Assembly: GCA_002432025.1 (NCBI GenBank)
Contig: DJFE01000009.1
Coordinates: 837-14,182 of the forward strand
Source: Candidatus Avelusimicrobium stercoris
GTDB taxonomy: Bacteria; Elusimicrobiota; Elusimicrobia; Elusimicrobiales; Elusimicrobiaceae
Direction of reading: 5' to 3'
Length of the DNA: 13,346 nucleotides
Position 1 is the first letter of the stretch; each line of letters starts with the position of its first letter. The translations under genes were made by a program, and so were the position numbers. Positions 6,083 through 13,260 of the stretch are shown here, one piece after another. Below the pieces are notes generated by a model. It was given only the letters and a program-made list of their open reading frames with translations, was not told where the DNA came from and did not search any database.

Positions 6083-6889
6083 ATGATTCAACTGAAAAAA
6101 TGGTATCAAAACGAGGTGCACAAGGGAATAAGACAGCACGCCGAGAGCATACGGAAAATTTTGGCAGCAAGCAAGCCACCGGAGGCTGTAAGTGTTGACT
6201 TAATAAAAGATCTTTTGGTGAATGCATTTGGTTATAAAAGAGACCGGTTAGAGCCGGAAGAGAACGTCAGCAATAAGCACGTGGATATTGCTATACATCA
6301 TCCGCAAGAGAAAATACTGTGTGAAGGGAAAAAATATAATGCTGAAAAAAGTCAGTTAAACGAAAAAGCAAGAAAACAGTTAGATTTATATTGCCGCGCA
6401 AATGTATGTGAATGGGGAATTTTGACGGATGGCATTAGATGGGAGTTTTATTGGTATCCCCAAGGCAAAACAAAAAAAGACAGACAAAAAATTGCGGAAG
6501 CAGATCTTATAGATTTTCCCAAGAGGATTACCTCTCAATATTGTGAAAAGTTTCATATTTTCCACGCGGAATTTTCCCCTCAAGACCGCCGCGAATATGC
6601 CAAAACCAAAGATACGATTTCACCTGACAATGTAATCGTTTGGCTGCGGAGCGAAGAGTGCTTTAAGGCATTGTGTAAGGTAATACAGAAAAAGCAAAAT
6701 AAAAAACAAAAAGAAATGAATAAACTAGCACCGCATATTTATGCGTGTTTTGCGAAAGTATTACCGTTGCCCCAGGGCCGTAACAATCCGTTTGATTTGA
6801 TGAAAAGTAAAAAGAAGAAAAAAACAAATAAGGCTATAGCGACTTCTGGCACAGAATATAAACCGACAGAGACGCAAGCGGTGCTGTGA
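6083..6889 (+). CDS. Orphan HsdR-N-like PD-(D/E)XK nuclease-domain protein
   Basis: This 268-aa protein has a N-terminal half that matches the pattern of the type I restriction subunit N-terminal nuclease domain. D68 in HVDIAIHH and E81-x-K83 in ILCEGKKYN give the D-x(n)-ExK metal site, Q99-LDL-Y103 is the QxxxY motif seen in HsdR/RecB-type nucleases, and GILTDGIRWEFYWY (112-125) matches the TNG-like strand that follows. No helicase motifs are present, and there is no HsdM or HsdS gene nearby, so this is not a complete R-M system. The C-terminal 80 residues are unrecognised and include a lysine-rich patch (about 241-250) that could bind nucleic acid. The ATG at 6083 is preceded by AAGGAG. The gene is AT-rich compared with flanking chromosomal genes, which suggests transfer. 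Its actual function is unknown. Confidence 0.7.
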   Translation: MIQLKKWYQNEVHKGIRQHAESIRKILAASKPPEAVSVDLIKDLLVNAFGYKRDRLEPEENVSNKHVDIAIHHPQEKILCEGKKYNAEKSQLNEKARKQLDLYCRANVCEWGILTDGIRWEFYWYPQGKTKKDRQKIAEADLIDFPKRITSQYCEKFHIFHAEFSPQDRREYAKTKDTISPDNVIVWLRSEECFKALCKVIQKKQNKKQKEMNKLAPHIYACFAKVLPLPQGRNNPFDLMKSKKKKKTNKAIATSGTEYKPTETQAVL

Positions 6890-6947
6890 CAATATGCTGT
6901 CGCATAGTTTATCTAATATGTAAGAAATCAAATAAAAGGAGATATGT

Positions 6948-7328
6948 ATGGCATTAATTAAATGTAAAGAATGTGGTAAAGAGTTTTCAGATATGGCAGA
7001 TGCTTGCCCAAATTGTGGATATAACCCCACCAAGGCACAAGAACGGGCACAAGGATTAAAACCAAAAGCAGAACGTAAAAGCAAAACAATAGCCTTGCTA
7101 TTAGTCTTTTTCTTGTGGTGGATGGGCGGCGATAGATTTTATTTAGGAAAAATTGGCGCAGGCGTTGCTATATTAATTATTGGGAGCATTTCACTGGTAA
7201 TAGGTATTTATCCATTTTTTGCTTTTGTCCTTGCGATAATGGCTATTGTTGATTTTATCCGCTTGGCTTGTATGGACCAAAAAACCTTTGATTTGAAATA
7301 TAACAGCACAAAAGGAGAAAGCAAATGA
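6948..7328 (+). CDS. Zinc-ribbon plus TM2-domain membrane protein
   Basis: This 126-aa protein has a N-terminal zinc ribbon with C6-x2-C9 and C20-x2-C23 in the KCKECG and CPNCGY knuckles. A charged linker follows, then a TM2 domain: a hydrophobic helix (about 47-58), the MGGDRFYLGKIG motif (58-70) and two more hydrophobic stretches to about residue 107. TM2 proteins are small inner-membrane proteins of mostly unknown role, and the zinc-ribbon/TM2 pairing is common. The ATG at 6948 has AAAGGAG upstream. Its stop overlaps the next start as ATGA, so it is translationally coupled to the lipoprotein gene at 7325. Confidence 0.8.
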   Translation: MALIKCKECGKEFSDMADACPNCGYNPTKAQERAQGLKPKAERKSKTIALLLVFFLWWMGGDRFYLGKIGAGVAILIIGSISLVIGIYPFFAFVLAIMAIVDFIRLACMDQKTFDLKYNSTKGESK

Positions 7329-8053
7329 AAAAAATATTATTTTTACTAATTAGTTGTCTAATTTTAGGAGCGTGCATTGATAATCACGGCGCCAAGACTC
7401 CCGCAGGAAAAGTCTTTGTAAAATTTGCCGCCGGAAAGACAATAAAAGAAAAGACAAAATATATATTAAACGCAGATAAAATGCTTCCATACATGGAAGA
7501 ACATTATAAAAACAGAACAGATATTAGAATGCGTGATTATGAAATTATTAAAGAAGTGGATAAAGGAAGTAATGCTGTCTTAAAGATAAAGGTCCAAGAT
7601 CGCTTGTATTGGGCCAAGTTAAAAAAAGATATAGATGGAAAATATAAAGTTGATTGGCAATACTGGACCCGATATACACCCCATACACTCGGCGAGTTCA
7701 TTGTAAATAATGAGAAACTTAAAATTTATGCTGGTGTAGATAGGGCCGTTCCGCCCATTTTTTCACAACTTATCACTGATTATTTTGTCTTTCGTATCAC
7801 TTCTGCAGACATAGGGCAAGGGATTATAGAAGAGAAAGAGGACGGATATACAGTAAATGAAACCGTTTTTGGATTATGTTCTAAAAAACAAAAAGATTGC
7901 AAAGAATTTTATAAGAAACTAGCAAAACTAGGTATCAATGCAGGTTGTTGGGCAACCTTACAACTAGAACCTGCTCCGAAAGATTTGAAAAATCCATTGT
8001 TCACTTTTGCACTAGTCACAAAAGTTGAGCCAAGTTGGTTGTGCGATTTGTAA
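7325..8053 (+). CDS. Putative lipoprotein, function unknown
   Basis: This 242-aa product has a lipoprotein signal peptide: MKK, a hydrophobic core, then the lipobox LGAC with lipidated C17. Residues about 27-118 have an alpha-then-beta pattern, with helices followed by strands around EIIKEVDKGSNAVLKIKV, YWAKLKKD and KYKVDW. This faintly resembles NTF2-like/DUF4878 lipoproteins, but that is only an impression. The C-terminal half has several cysteines, including GLCSKKQKDC, and ends in WLCDL. The start overlaps the stop of the TM2 gene (ATGA), with GGAG just upstream. It is likely exported to the membrane face of the periplasm. I do not recognise a family with confidence. Confidence 0.7.
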   Translation: MKKILFLLISCLILGACIDNHGAKTPAGKVFVKFAAGKTIKEKTKYILNADKMLPYMEEHYKNRTDIRMRDYEIIKEVDKGSNAVLKIKVQDRLYWAKLKKDIDGKYKVDWQYWTRYTPHTLGEFIVNNEKLKIYAGVDRAVPPIFSQLITDYFVFRITSADIGQGIIEEKEDGYTVNETVFGLCSKKQKDCKEFYKKLAKLGINAGCWATLQLEPAPKDLKNPLFTFALVTKVEPSWLCDL

Positions 8054-8067
8054 ATTGGAGAAACGAA

Positions 8068-8838
8068 ATGAAAAAAATAATAATTTTAGCAATGGCTAGC
8101 CTTGTGGGCGCGTGTACCACATTAACCCCTGGACAAAAAAGAGCGAAATTTGAAAGTCAAATAAGAAAACCGGAAATGCAATGTGTATTGAAAGATGTGG
8201 GAAGCAAACCGATCGCCGCTAAACTTCCAGTTTCTTTAGATGATGCGCCATACTATGATATTAGTAAATGCACTCCTATGATAACATTTGATGGGTTTGC
8301 TCCCTTCCAACGAATAAATAAGCGCGAAGTATTGGCTTTTCCGTGTTATAGTTTTGTATGTTCAAGGGACGAAATAATTCATATTAAGTTCCCGTATGCA
8401 TTAAGTAATTTAGAAAGATATACCCGTTATGACATTCCTAATGAACTTTGCGAGGAAAATTGGACAAGGACAAAATATCATTATACAACAATAGATGGTT
8501 TTAAAAACTCTGTTGATTCGTTTAAGATGATAAAAAAACGTATTTATTCAAAAGCAGAAAGACAAAAAATGTTAAAAGAAATTCAAAAAGAAAAACAAAT
8601 AGAGGCGCAAAAAAAATTAGACGAAAAATATGAAAACAAAAAGGAACAGGCAATAAAATCATACAATACTTGTCAAGAGGTTTATGATAAATTAATTAAT
8701 CAGTGGCAAACGGCAACAGATTCACAAGATTATTGCAACTCGATTAAAAATATAAAAGACTCTATTTATTTTGAGGAACCAAAGTTATATTTAACAATAG
8801 ACACATACTATAGAAATGTTTGTCAAACACTGAAATAA
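8068..8838 (+). CDS. Putative lipoprotein with charged helical region
   Basis: This 256-aa product has a lipoprotein signal ending in LVGAC, with lipidated C16. The ATG at 8068 is chosen because TTGGAG lies 7 bases upstream and the signal peptide begins there. A longer in-frame start at 8035 would overlap the previous gene. The middle region has cysteine-containing beta-like sequence. Residues about 160-205 are a Lys/Glu-rich helix (KAERQKMLKEIQKEKQ and onward) likely to form a coiled coil. A C-terminal part with further cysteines follows. It begins 14 bases after the upstream lipoprotein gene, so the TM2 gene and both lipoprotein genes form one operon ending at the terminator at 8853. The family is not recognised. 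Confidence 0.7.
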   Translation: MKKIIILAMASLVGACTTLTPGQKRAKFESQIRKPEMQCVLKDVGSKPIAAKLPVSLDDAPYYDISKCTPMITFDGFAPFQRINKREVLAFPCYSFVCSRDEIIHIKFPYALSNLERYTRYDIPNELCEENWTRTKYHYTTIDGFKNSVDSFKMIKKRIYSKAERQKMLKEIQKEKQIEAQKKLDEKYENKKEQAIKSYNTCQEVYDKLINQWQTATDSQDYCNSIKNIKDSIYFEEPKLYLTIDTYYRNVCQTLK

Positions 8839-8852
8839 TATTCTTAAAAACA

Positions 8853-8888
8853 CCCGGCCCGGGGCGGAAAGCCTCGGGCCGGTTTTTT
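8853..8888. terminator. Terminator between convergent genes
   Basis: CCGGCCCGGGGC and GCCTCGGGCCGG form a strong GC stem around GGAAA and are followed by TTTTTT on the plus strand, ending the lipoprotein operon. On the minus strand the same stem is followed shortly by TTTTT, so it may also serve the kinase gene that ends at 8922. Confidence 0.85.
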
Positions 8889-8921
8889 GATTTCGTTTCG
8901 CAAGTTTCGTAATTTAAAACA

Positions 8922-9830
8922 CTAAAACTGCAACATTTTTACATAGTCTTTTAAGCGTTTGTTAATGTCGCGCTTGGTTAAATTGGCCAAGCGGTCCACG
9001 CTGAAAGATTCTATCGTAAACGAGGCCATCACGTTGCCAATCATCATTGCGCGCTTAATGGCCTGCAAGGAATTCCAGTTTTTCAGGCTCGCCAAATAAC
9101 CCGTAAAACCGCCGCCAAAGGTATCGCCCGCCCCGGTGGTATCGTGAACGTGCTCCAAGATAAAAGGCGGCAACTGCGCAATGCCCTTTTTGCTTACCAG
9201 CATTGCCCCGTTGGAACCCAGTTTAATCACCACATATTTTACCCCTTGCGAGAGCAAAATTTTGCCGGCTTTAATCAGGTTGTATTCGCCCGTTAATTGG
9301 CGCGCTTCGGTTTCGTTTAAAAAGAAGATATCAATCTTTTTTACCACTTCCAGCAACTGCGCCTTTTTGGACGAAATCCAATAGTTCATCGTATCGCACG
9401 CCACCAAACGGGGGTGTTTTACCTGCTTTAAAACAGACAGTTGAAGTTCCGGGTCAATATTGGCCAAAAACACGGCCTTGGCGTTCTTCTGCTCGTCGGT
9501 CAGCACCGGGTTAAAGTTTTGGAAAACATTTAATTCGGTAAACTTGGTTACAGCCGTATTGAAATCTTTATCGTAACTACCGCCCCAATGAAAGGTTTTC
9601 CCGTCCTTCACTTCCAGTCCGGAAAGGTCCACCCCGCGTTTTACAAACGGTTCGCGGTCCTCATCGGTAAAGTCCGTGCCCACCACAGCCACTACGGACG
9701 GGCTGGAAAAATAACTCGCGCAGACGGAGGCGTAACTCGCCGCGCCGCCCAACACGCGCTTAACGCTTCCGTTGGCGTTTTCAATCGTATCAAAAGCAAC
9801 TGAACCTACTACTAATACTTCGTTTTTCAC
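8922..9830 (-). CDS. PfkB-family carbohydrate/nucleoside kinase
   Basis: This 302-aa ribokinase-fold kinase would transfer phosphate from ATP to a sugar or nucleoside hydroxyl in the cytoplasm. The N-terminal substrate-side glycines are in VLGGAASYAS (26-35). The NxxE motif that positions Mg-ATP is N172-x2-E175. The PfkB signature DTTGAGDTFGGGF lies at 230-242 with catalytic base D236. The substrate is not deducible: adenosine, ribose and other sugars are all possible. The start is GTG at 9830, 3 bases after the upstream stop codon, with AGGA in the end of the previous gene as the ribosome binding site. This tight spacing implies translational coupling. It is the last gene of the M23-bactofilin operon. 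Confidence 0.9.
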   Translation of the reverse strand: MKNEVLVVGSVAFDTIENANGSVKRVLGGAASYASVCASYFSSPSVVAVVGTDFTDEDREPFVKRGVDLSGLEVKDGKTFHWGGSYDKDFNTAVTKFTELNVFQNFNPVLTDEQKNAKAVFLANIDPELQLSVLKQVKHPRLVACDTMNYWISSKKAQLLEVVKKIDIFFLNETEARQLTGEYNLIKAGKILLSQGVKYVVIKLGSNGAMLVSKKGIAQLPPFILEHVHDTTGAGDTFGGGFTGYLASLKNWNSLQAIKRAMMIGNVMASFTIESFSVDRLANLTKRDINKRLKDYVKMLQF

Positions 9831-9833
9831 GGG

Positions 9834-10517
9834 CTAATCCTGTAAGAAAGTCTTAATTTCCACTTCGTTATTGAACTGGTCAAAAAACGCCCGTTGGGCC
9901 GTTTCCATTTTGGTTTCCATTAATTGCGCGGCAAAGTCGGCGCGGTTCTTGTCAAAATTCTTCATAGAGCCGTGTTGCGTTTTGTAGGCATATTTAATTT
10001 CTTCGGGCGTTAATTTATAAAAGGAATACAGCACGCCGCGGAAGCGGTCCGCCATTTTGCCCTTGCGCAGTTGCGTTTCAAACTCGGCCGGGGTTAAGCC
10101 CAAGGTGCGTTTGAGGGCGTATTCATAAGCGGTTTTGCTGAAATAGCCGTTCTGAGTAAAGAAAGGGGACGTTTTAATGTCGTAGGCGACTTCGTAGTCG
10201 GACACGGCAAGGCCCGCTTTGTCGGCGGCTTGGTTTAATACCTCTTCGCTGATAAGCGCGGCCAACATTTGCTGGCGCAGGTATTTCATCATATCCTCGT
10301 CCACGTCAATCCCTTGGTTGCGCAAGGCGCGGGCGCGGTCCTCGGCCACGCGGTAAAGTTGGCGGTAAGTAATGTCCTCAGAGCCCACCTTGGCGGCGGT
10401 GCTGCTGAAATTACCACGGCGGTACGCATCCGCCCCTAAATACACGATGCTTCCCAAAAAGAAAGCCAACGTAATAATAAGAATAATTTTTTTGTGTTTA
10501 ATCAGAAACGAAATCAT
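9834..10517 (-). CDS. SurA-N/PpiD-like membrane-anchored protein without PPIase domain
   Basis: This 227-aa protein has a short cytoplasmic N-terminus and one membrane helix (about 8-29), followed by a periplasmic helical domain resembling the SurA/PpiD N-terminal chaperone region. The relevant stretch runs from KVGSEDITYRQLYRVAEDRARAL through LRQQMLAALISEEVLNQAADKAGLAVSDYEV to the YEYALKR and LTPAEFETQLRKGKM segment. Full-length SurA and PpiD carry parvulin rotamase domains after this. None is seen here, because the protein ends after a short helical tail. It may be a holdase-type chaperone. The ATG at 10517 has AGGAG upstream. It lies 17 bases after the bactofilin gene and 3 bases before the kinase gene. 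Confidence 0.75.
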   Translation of the reverse strand: MISFLIKHKKIILIITLAFFLGSIVYLGADAYRRGNFSSTAAKVGSEDITYRQLYRVAEDRARALRNQGIDVDEDMMKYLRQQMLAALISEEVLNQAADKAGLAVSDYEVAYDIKTSPFFTQNGYFSKTAYEYALKRTLGLTPAEFETQLRKGKMADRFRGVLYSFYKLTPEEIKYAYKTQHGSMKNFDKNRADFAAQLMETKMETAQRAFFDQFNNEVEIKTFLQD

Positions 10518-10534
10518 ACGCTAAACTCCTGTTG

Positions 10535-10936
10535 TTATTTAGATTCTTCCTCGTTTTCTTCGTCCGTTTCGGCCTCGTCGTCCTCGGCGCCGCCGATGGT
10601 GCATTGTCCGTCAATGCGTCCGCCCTCTTCCACAATCATCTTTTTGGCGCGGATGTCGCCCTTGATAGACGCAGCAGAAGAGATTTCCAACATATCGGCG
10701 CAGACGTTCCCTTCAATCACGCCGCCGCAGACGATAATTTCCGCCGTTACGTCGCCCACGATTTTGCCGTCCGTCCCTACAATGACGTGGCGGGCGTTAT
10801 CCACGGAGCCCTCCAAGGTGCCGTCCACGCGCAGGGAACCCTGCACGCTTAACGTACCCTGAAAATAGCACTCCGCGCTTACGACGGAAAAATGTTCACC
10901 AGACGAAAAATCCGAATCCTTCTTCAAAAACCCCAT
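10535..10936 (-). CDS. Bactofilin (polymer-forming cytoskeletal protein)
   Basis: This 133-aa bactofilin self-assembles into nucleotide-free filaments at the membrane and scaffolds wall enzymes and shape determinants. The core right-handed beta-helix is visible as repeating short strands with glycine turns from about residue 27 to 117: TLSVQGSLRVDGTLEGSV, then VIVGTDGKIVGDV, IIVCGGVIEGNV, LEISSAASIKGDI and MIVEEGGRIDGQC. The flanking tails are short, and the C-terminal tail is strongly acidic. The ATG at 10936 has AGGAGG upstream. The gene follows the M23 peptidase gene by 15 bases. Bactofilin-M23 pairing is a known arrangement in shape control (for example CcmA with Csd peptidases), so partnership is likely. 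Confidence 0.95.
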   Translation of the reverse strand: MGFLKKDSDFSSGEHFSVVSAECYFQGTLSVQGSLRVDGTLEGSVDNARHVIVGTDGKIVGDVTAEIIVCGGVIEGNVCADMLEISSAASIKGDIRAKKMIVEEGGRIDGQCTIGGAEDDEAETDEENEEESK

Positions 10937-10951
10937 AAACTCCTCCTAGAA

Positions 10952-11872
10952 TTATTTAAAATAGTTGCGCGGATTGACGGCCTGCCCGTCCTTCCACACC
11001 TCGTAATGCAAATGCGTACCCGTGGAGCGCCCGCTGGAACCCATTGTAGCGATTTTATCGCCGCGCTTGACCACATCGCCCGCCTTTACGCGGATGCCCG
11101 TGGTATGGGCGTAGAGCGTGGAGTAACCCAAGCCGTGGTCCACCAAAATAGCCTGACCGAAACTGGGCACCCAGCCTGCGTGGCGCACCACACCGTCGGC
11201 AGTAACCACAATCGGGCTGTCGGGCTTGCCCGCAAAATCTATACCGTTGTGGCGCTTGGTACTGCGGCGGCCGAACGGGTCCAGCCGGTAGCCAAAGCCG
11301 GAACTGATACGCGCCGAAGACGGGCGGATAGAGGGCGTAGAGTTTAACCCCTCTCGGCGGTTGGCAAAATACCAAGCGATTTCCTGGAACGACGCCAAAC
11401 GCGTTTTAGCCGAGTCTTCAATTACATCAATATATTCTTCAAATTCGTCCGCGTCCAACTCGGTCAAATCTTTGTCCAGCATTTCTTTAAAGCGTGCGTC
11501 TTCCTTTTCTTTGGCGGCTTCCCAACCTTTGGGCAAATTGATAAATTTACCGCCGGGCATACCCAGCATTTGCCGCATTTGCGTATCAGTGGTGCGGGTC
11601 AGGTCCAAATATTTGCGGCCGCGCTCCAACTCGTCAGCGATGAGTTTCATTTTTACGCGCATTAAATTGTTCTCGGCCTTGGTAATGTTATAGTCGTAGG
11701 TGCGGATAAAAAATACAAAGCCGCACAGCGTAACCACCAGCCACAGCACAAACACCAGCACAAGCGTAAGCACGCGCACCTTAAATTTTTTAGAGGCCCC
11801 CAGGCGCGGCATTATCAAAATGTCCACCCGTTCTCCCAGCGCACGCACCAAATGATTGATTAATTTACCCAT
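10952..11872 (-). CDS. M23 family peptidoglycan endopeptidase, membrane-anchored
   Basis: This 306-aa zinc endopeptidase would act in the periplasm on peptidoglycan cross-links. It has a cytoplasmic N-terminus (1-30), a transmembrane helix (about 32-56), a helical, probably coiled-coil stalk (about 60-170) and a C-terminal LytM/M23 domain (about 186-302). The zinc ligands are H208 and D212 in RHNGIDF and H289 of HLHYE, with H256 (YAH) and H287 as active-site histidines, so it should be catalytically competent. The ATG at 11872 is the likely start, though it lacks a clear Shine-Dalgarno. A TTG at 11917 would add 15 residues and also lacks one. It heads the operon with bactofilin and faces the TlpA-like gene divergently. 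Confidence 0.9.
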   Translation of the reverse strand: MGKLINHLVRALGERVDILIMPRLGASKKFKVRVLTLVLVFVLWLVVTLCGFVFFIRTYDYNITKAENNLMRVKMKLIADELERGRKYLDLTRTTDTQMRQMLGMPGGKFINLPKGWEAAKEKEDARFKEMLDKDLTELDADEFEEYIDVIEDSAKTRLASFQEIAWYFANRREGLNSTPSIRPSSARISSGFGYRLDPFGRRSTKRHNGIDFAGKPDSPIVVTADGVVRHAGWVPSFGQAILVDHGLGYSTLYAHTTGIRVKAGDVVKRGDKIATMGSSGRSTGTHLHYEVWKDGQAVNPRNYFK

Positions 11873-11890
11873 CTTTTGTATTCTATCATA
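11856..11890. promoter_or_regulatory. Divergent promoter region, M23 operon and TlpA-like gene
   Basis: For the plus-strand gene, TTGATT (11856-11861) and TATTCT (11879-11884) are spaced 17 bases apart, a reasonable sigma-70-like pair giving a leader of about 45 bases. For the minus strand, TATGAT (11890-11885) is a -10-like box only 12 bases before the M23 ATG, with TTGAAA about 21 bases further upstream. That would give a very short leader. The two sets overlap, so the genes may compete for polymerase. Motif reading only. Confidence 0.35.
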
Positions 11891-11935
11891 TACGAAGCCC
11901 CCACGGGCAGATTTCAATGCTTTAAGGAGAAAAAG

Positions 11936-12415
11936 ATGAAAAAGATATTTCTGGTAATGGCCTTGGCCGTTTTGGCCGCGGCTTGTATGCGCCTGCCGCA
12001 GATTCCCACGCTGGGCGAGTTCAGTTTGCCCGTAGCCGGGGAAAAGGCCGAGTGGACCTCCACCGATTACGAAGGGAAACCCGTCCTAATCGTATTTATG
12101 GGTTCTTGGTGCCCCTATTGCAAAATGTCTATGCCGTTTATTGACGCCGCCAACGAAAACTTTGGCGGACAAGTGGAAATTGTGGCCGCGTTCCTGGATG
12201 ACGACCCGGCGGACGTAACCAAAGTGGTAAAGGAACATAACTTTAAAACCAAGGCGCTCTACAACGCAGGCAACATTGCCGAAAGTATGGAAGTAAGCGG
12301 CTTGCCCCACGTAGTGGTGTTTGACAAAAAACACAACGCCGTAAAAATGTGGGAAGGTTTCTCCCCAGAGTTGGGCCAAGAAATTCACGATTATTTAAAG
12401 AAAGTAAGCAAATAA
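11936..12415 (+). CDS. TlpA/ResA-like thioredoxin lipoprotein
   Basis: This 159-aa lipoprotein has a signal peptide ending in LAAAC (lipidated C17) and a thioredoxin fold. The redox motif W58-C-P-Y-C62 lies after the strand PVLIVFMGS. A typical TlpA insertion-like helix follows, and the cis-proline is P124 in SGLPHVVVF. It probably reduces or otherwise handles disulfides in exported proteins or apocytochromes; the partner cannot be told from sequence. The ATG at 11936 is preceded by AAGGAG, which decides against the longer in-frame start at 11876. The gene is monocistronic, with a terminator 7 bases after its stop. Confidence 0.9.
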   Translation: MKKIFLVMALAVLAAACMRLPQIPTLGEFSLPVAGEKAEWTSTDYEGKPVLIVFMGSWCPYCKMSMPFIDAANENFGGQVEIVAAFLDDDPADVTKVVKEHNFKTKALYNAGNIAESMEVSGLPHVVVFDKKHNAVKMWEGFSPELGQEIHDYLKKVSK

Positions 12416-12420
12416 CCTTC

Positions 12421-12446
12421 ACCCGCCGCACTCCGGCGGGTATTTT
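12421..12446 (+). terminator. Terminator of TlpA-like gene
   Basis: ACCCGCCG (12421-12428) pairs perfectly with CGGCGGGT (12434-12441) around the loop CACTC, followed by ATTTTAT. The T-run is short but the stem is strong and lies immediately after the stop codon. Confidence 0.75.
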
Positions 12447-12458
12447 ATAGGAGCCGAT

Positions 12459-12753
12459 ATGGAAATTTTGTGTGTTATTTTAGTGTTGGCCTGCCTTGGG
12501 CTGTTTATCTGGCTGGGCGTTAAGCGGTGCGCTGTGCCTATGCTTTGCGCTTAAACAAAAGGGGGCTTGGCTGACCAAATCCGGCCTCGTTCTTATCGGG
12601 CTTGCCTTAGCCAAACTGTTTTTATGCGACGTATGGAAATTGTCATTAGGCGCGCGGATTATCACGCTTATCGGCGTGGCACTCGTACTGCTGGCGATGT
12701 CTTTCCTCTACCAGCAAGTATGGCTAAAAGTAATGCAAAAAAATTTCAATTAA
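12459..12753 (+). pseudogene. Frameshifted remnant of a DUF2339-like membrane protein
   Basis: An ATG at 12459 with AGGAG upstream opens a hydrophobic frame (MEILCVILVLACLGLF) that stops after 31 codons. A second frame, shifted by +1 and open from 12484 to 12753, continues with hydrophobic helices. It contains KSGLVLIGLALAKLFLCD, then LGARIITLIGVALVLL and SFLYQQ. That second part resembles the conserved C-terminal end of DUF2339 integral membrane proteins, which normally run to many hundreds of residues. Only about 85-95 residues remain, and the reading frame changes between about 12484 and 12550. A TTG at 12496 could start the second frame alone but has no ribosome binding site. The remnant is boxed between two terminators. 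The alternative is a small intact membrane protein with a sequencing indel. Confidence 0.6.
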
Positions 12754-12759
12754 CAAGTT

Positions 12760-12788
12760 GGCCCGGAGCAAACGCCCCGGGCCTTTTT
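12760..12788 (+). terminator. Terminator after the DUF2339-like remnant
   Basis: GGCCCGG (12760-12766) and CCGGGCC (12777-12783) form a 7-bp GC stem around a 10-base loop, followed by five T. It reads on the plus strand and abuts the 3' end of the convergent pilin gene. On the minus strand no T-run follows it. Confidence 0.8.
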
Positions 12789-12789
12789 A

Positions 12790-13260
12790 TTACTTCACCA
12801 AATAACAATTATATCCACCCTCGGTAGCGCAGGTTTCGGCTTCGCTGTTCGTCAAATTCTTGCAGAAAGTATTGCCCGCGGTATCGCCTTTTGGGGTATG
12901 GCAATAAAGGCCTTGTCCTGGTAAAACAATAAGCCATCTTCCGCTATATTGCCGACGGCTAATATGTGGCACTCCGCCCACGCCAAAATGATATGTAAAA
13001 TTTTTAGTGGTATATTGCGTTCCAGCCGCATTTCCCGTACCAGGAAGGGTAATATCCAAATCGTCAAAGGAAGTGGTATAATTGCCGCTTGCCATTTTAT
13101 AAACCTCTTGCGCCTGATAAATAGACTTTCCCACCGTCAGGGCTTCCGTCCAGCGGCTTTTTTCTACGGCTTTTTCGTACTGCGGCAGAGCCACCGCCGC
13201 CAAAATACCGATAATAAGAACGACCACCAGCAGTTCAATAAGGGTAAAACCTTGCTTCAT
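12790..13260 (-). CDS. Type IV pilin (major-pilin-like)
   Basis: This 156-aa type IV pilin has the leader MKQG, cut after G4 to expose F5, with Glu at +5 (E9) in FTLIELLVVVLIIGILAAVALPQYEKAVEKSR. The hydrophobic alpha-1 spine extends to about residue 32 and is followed by a globular domain with four cysteines toward the C-terminus, likely two disulfides. Many near-identical N-termini of this form occur in Elusimicrobium pilin families, as I recall, and this supports the phylum guess. The ATG at 13260 has AAGGAG upstream; an in-frame ATG at 13296 is upstream of that site and would not start with a pilin leader. The start is embedded in a perfect hairpin, annotated separately. The peptidase encoded at 513-1295 is the likely processing enzyme. 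Confidence 0.92.
   Translation of the reverse strand: MKQGFTLIELLVVVLIIGILAAVALPQYEKAVEKSRWTEALTVGKSIYQAQEVYKMASGNYTTSFDDLDITLPGTGNAAGTQYTTKNFTYHFGVGGVPHISRRQYSGRWLIVLPGQGLYCHTPKGDTAGNTFCKNLTNSEAETCATEGGYNCYLVK

Noticed and set aside
6083..6889. A complete type I restriction-modification system
   Set aside because: Only the N-terminal nuclease-like domain is present; helicase domain, HsdM and HsdS are absent from the window.
11876..11935. Longer TlpA-like start at 11876
   Set aside because: The extension precedes a normal lipoprotein signal peptide, and the strong AAGGAG serves the ATG at 11936.
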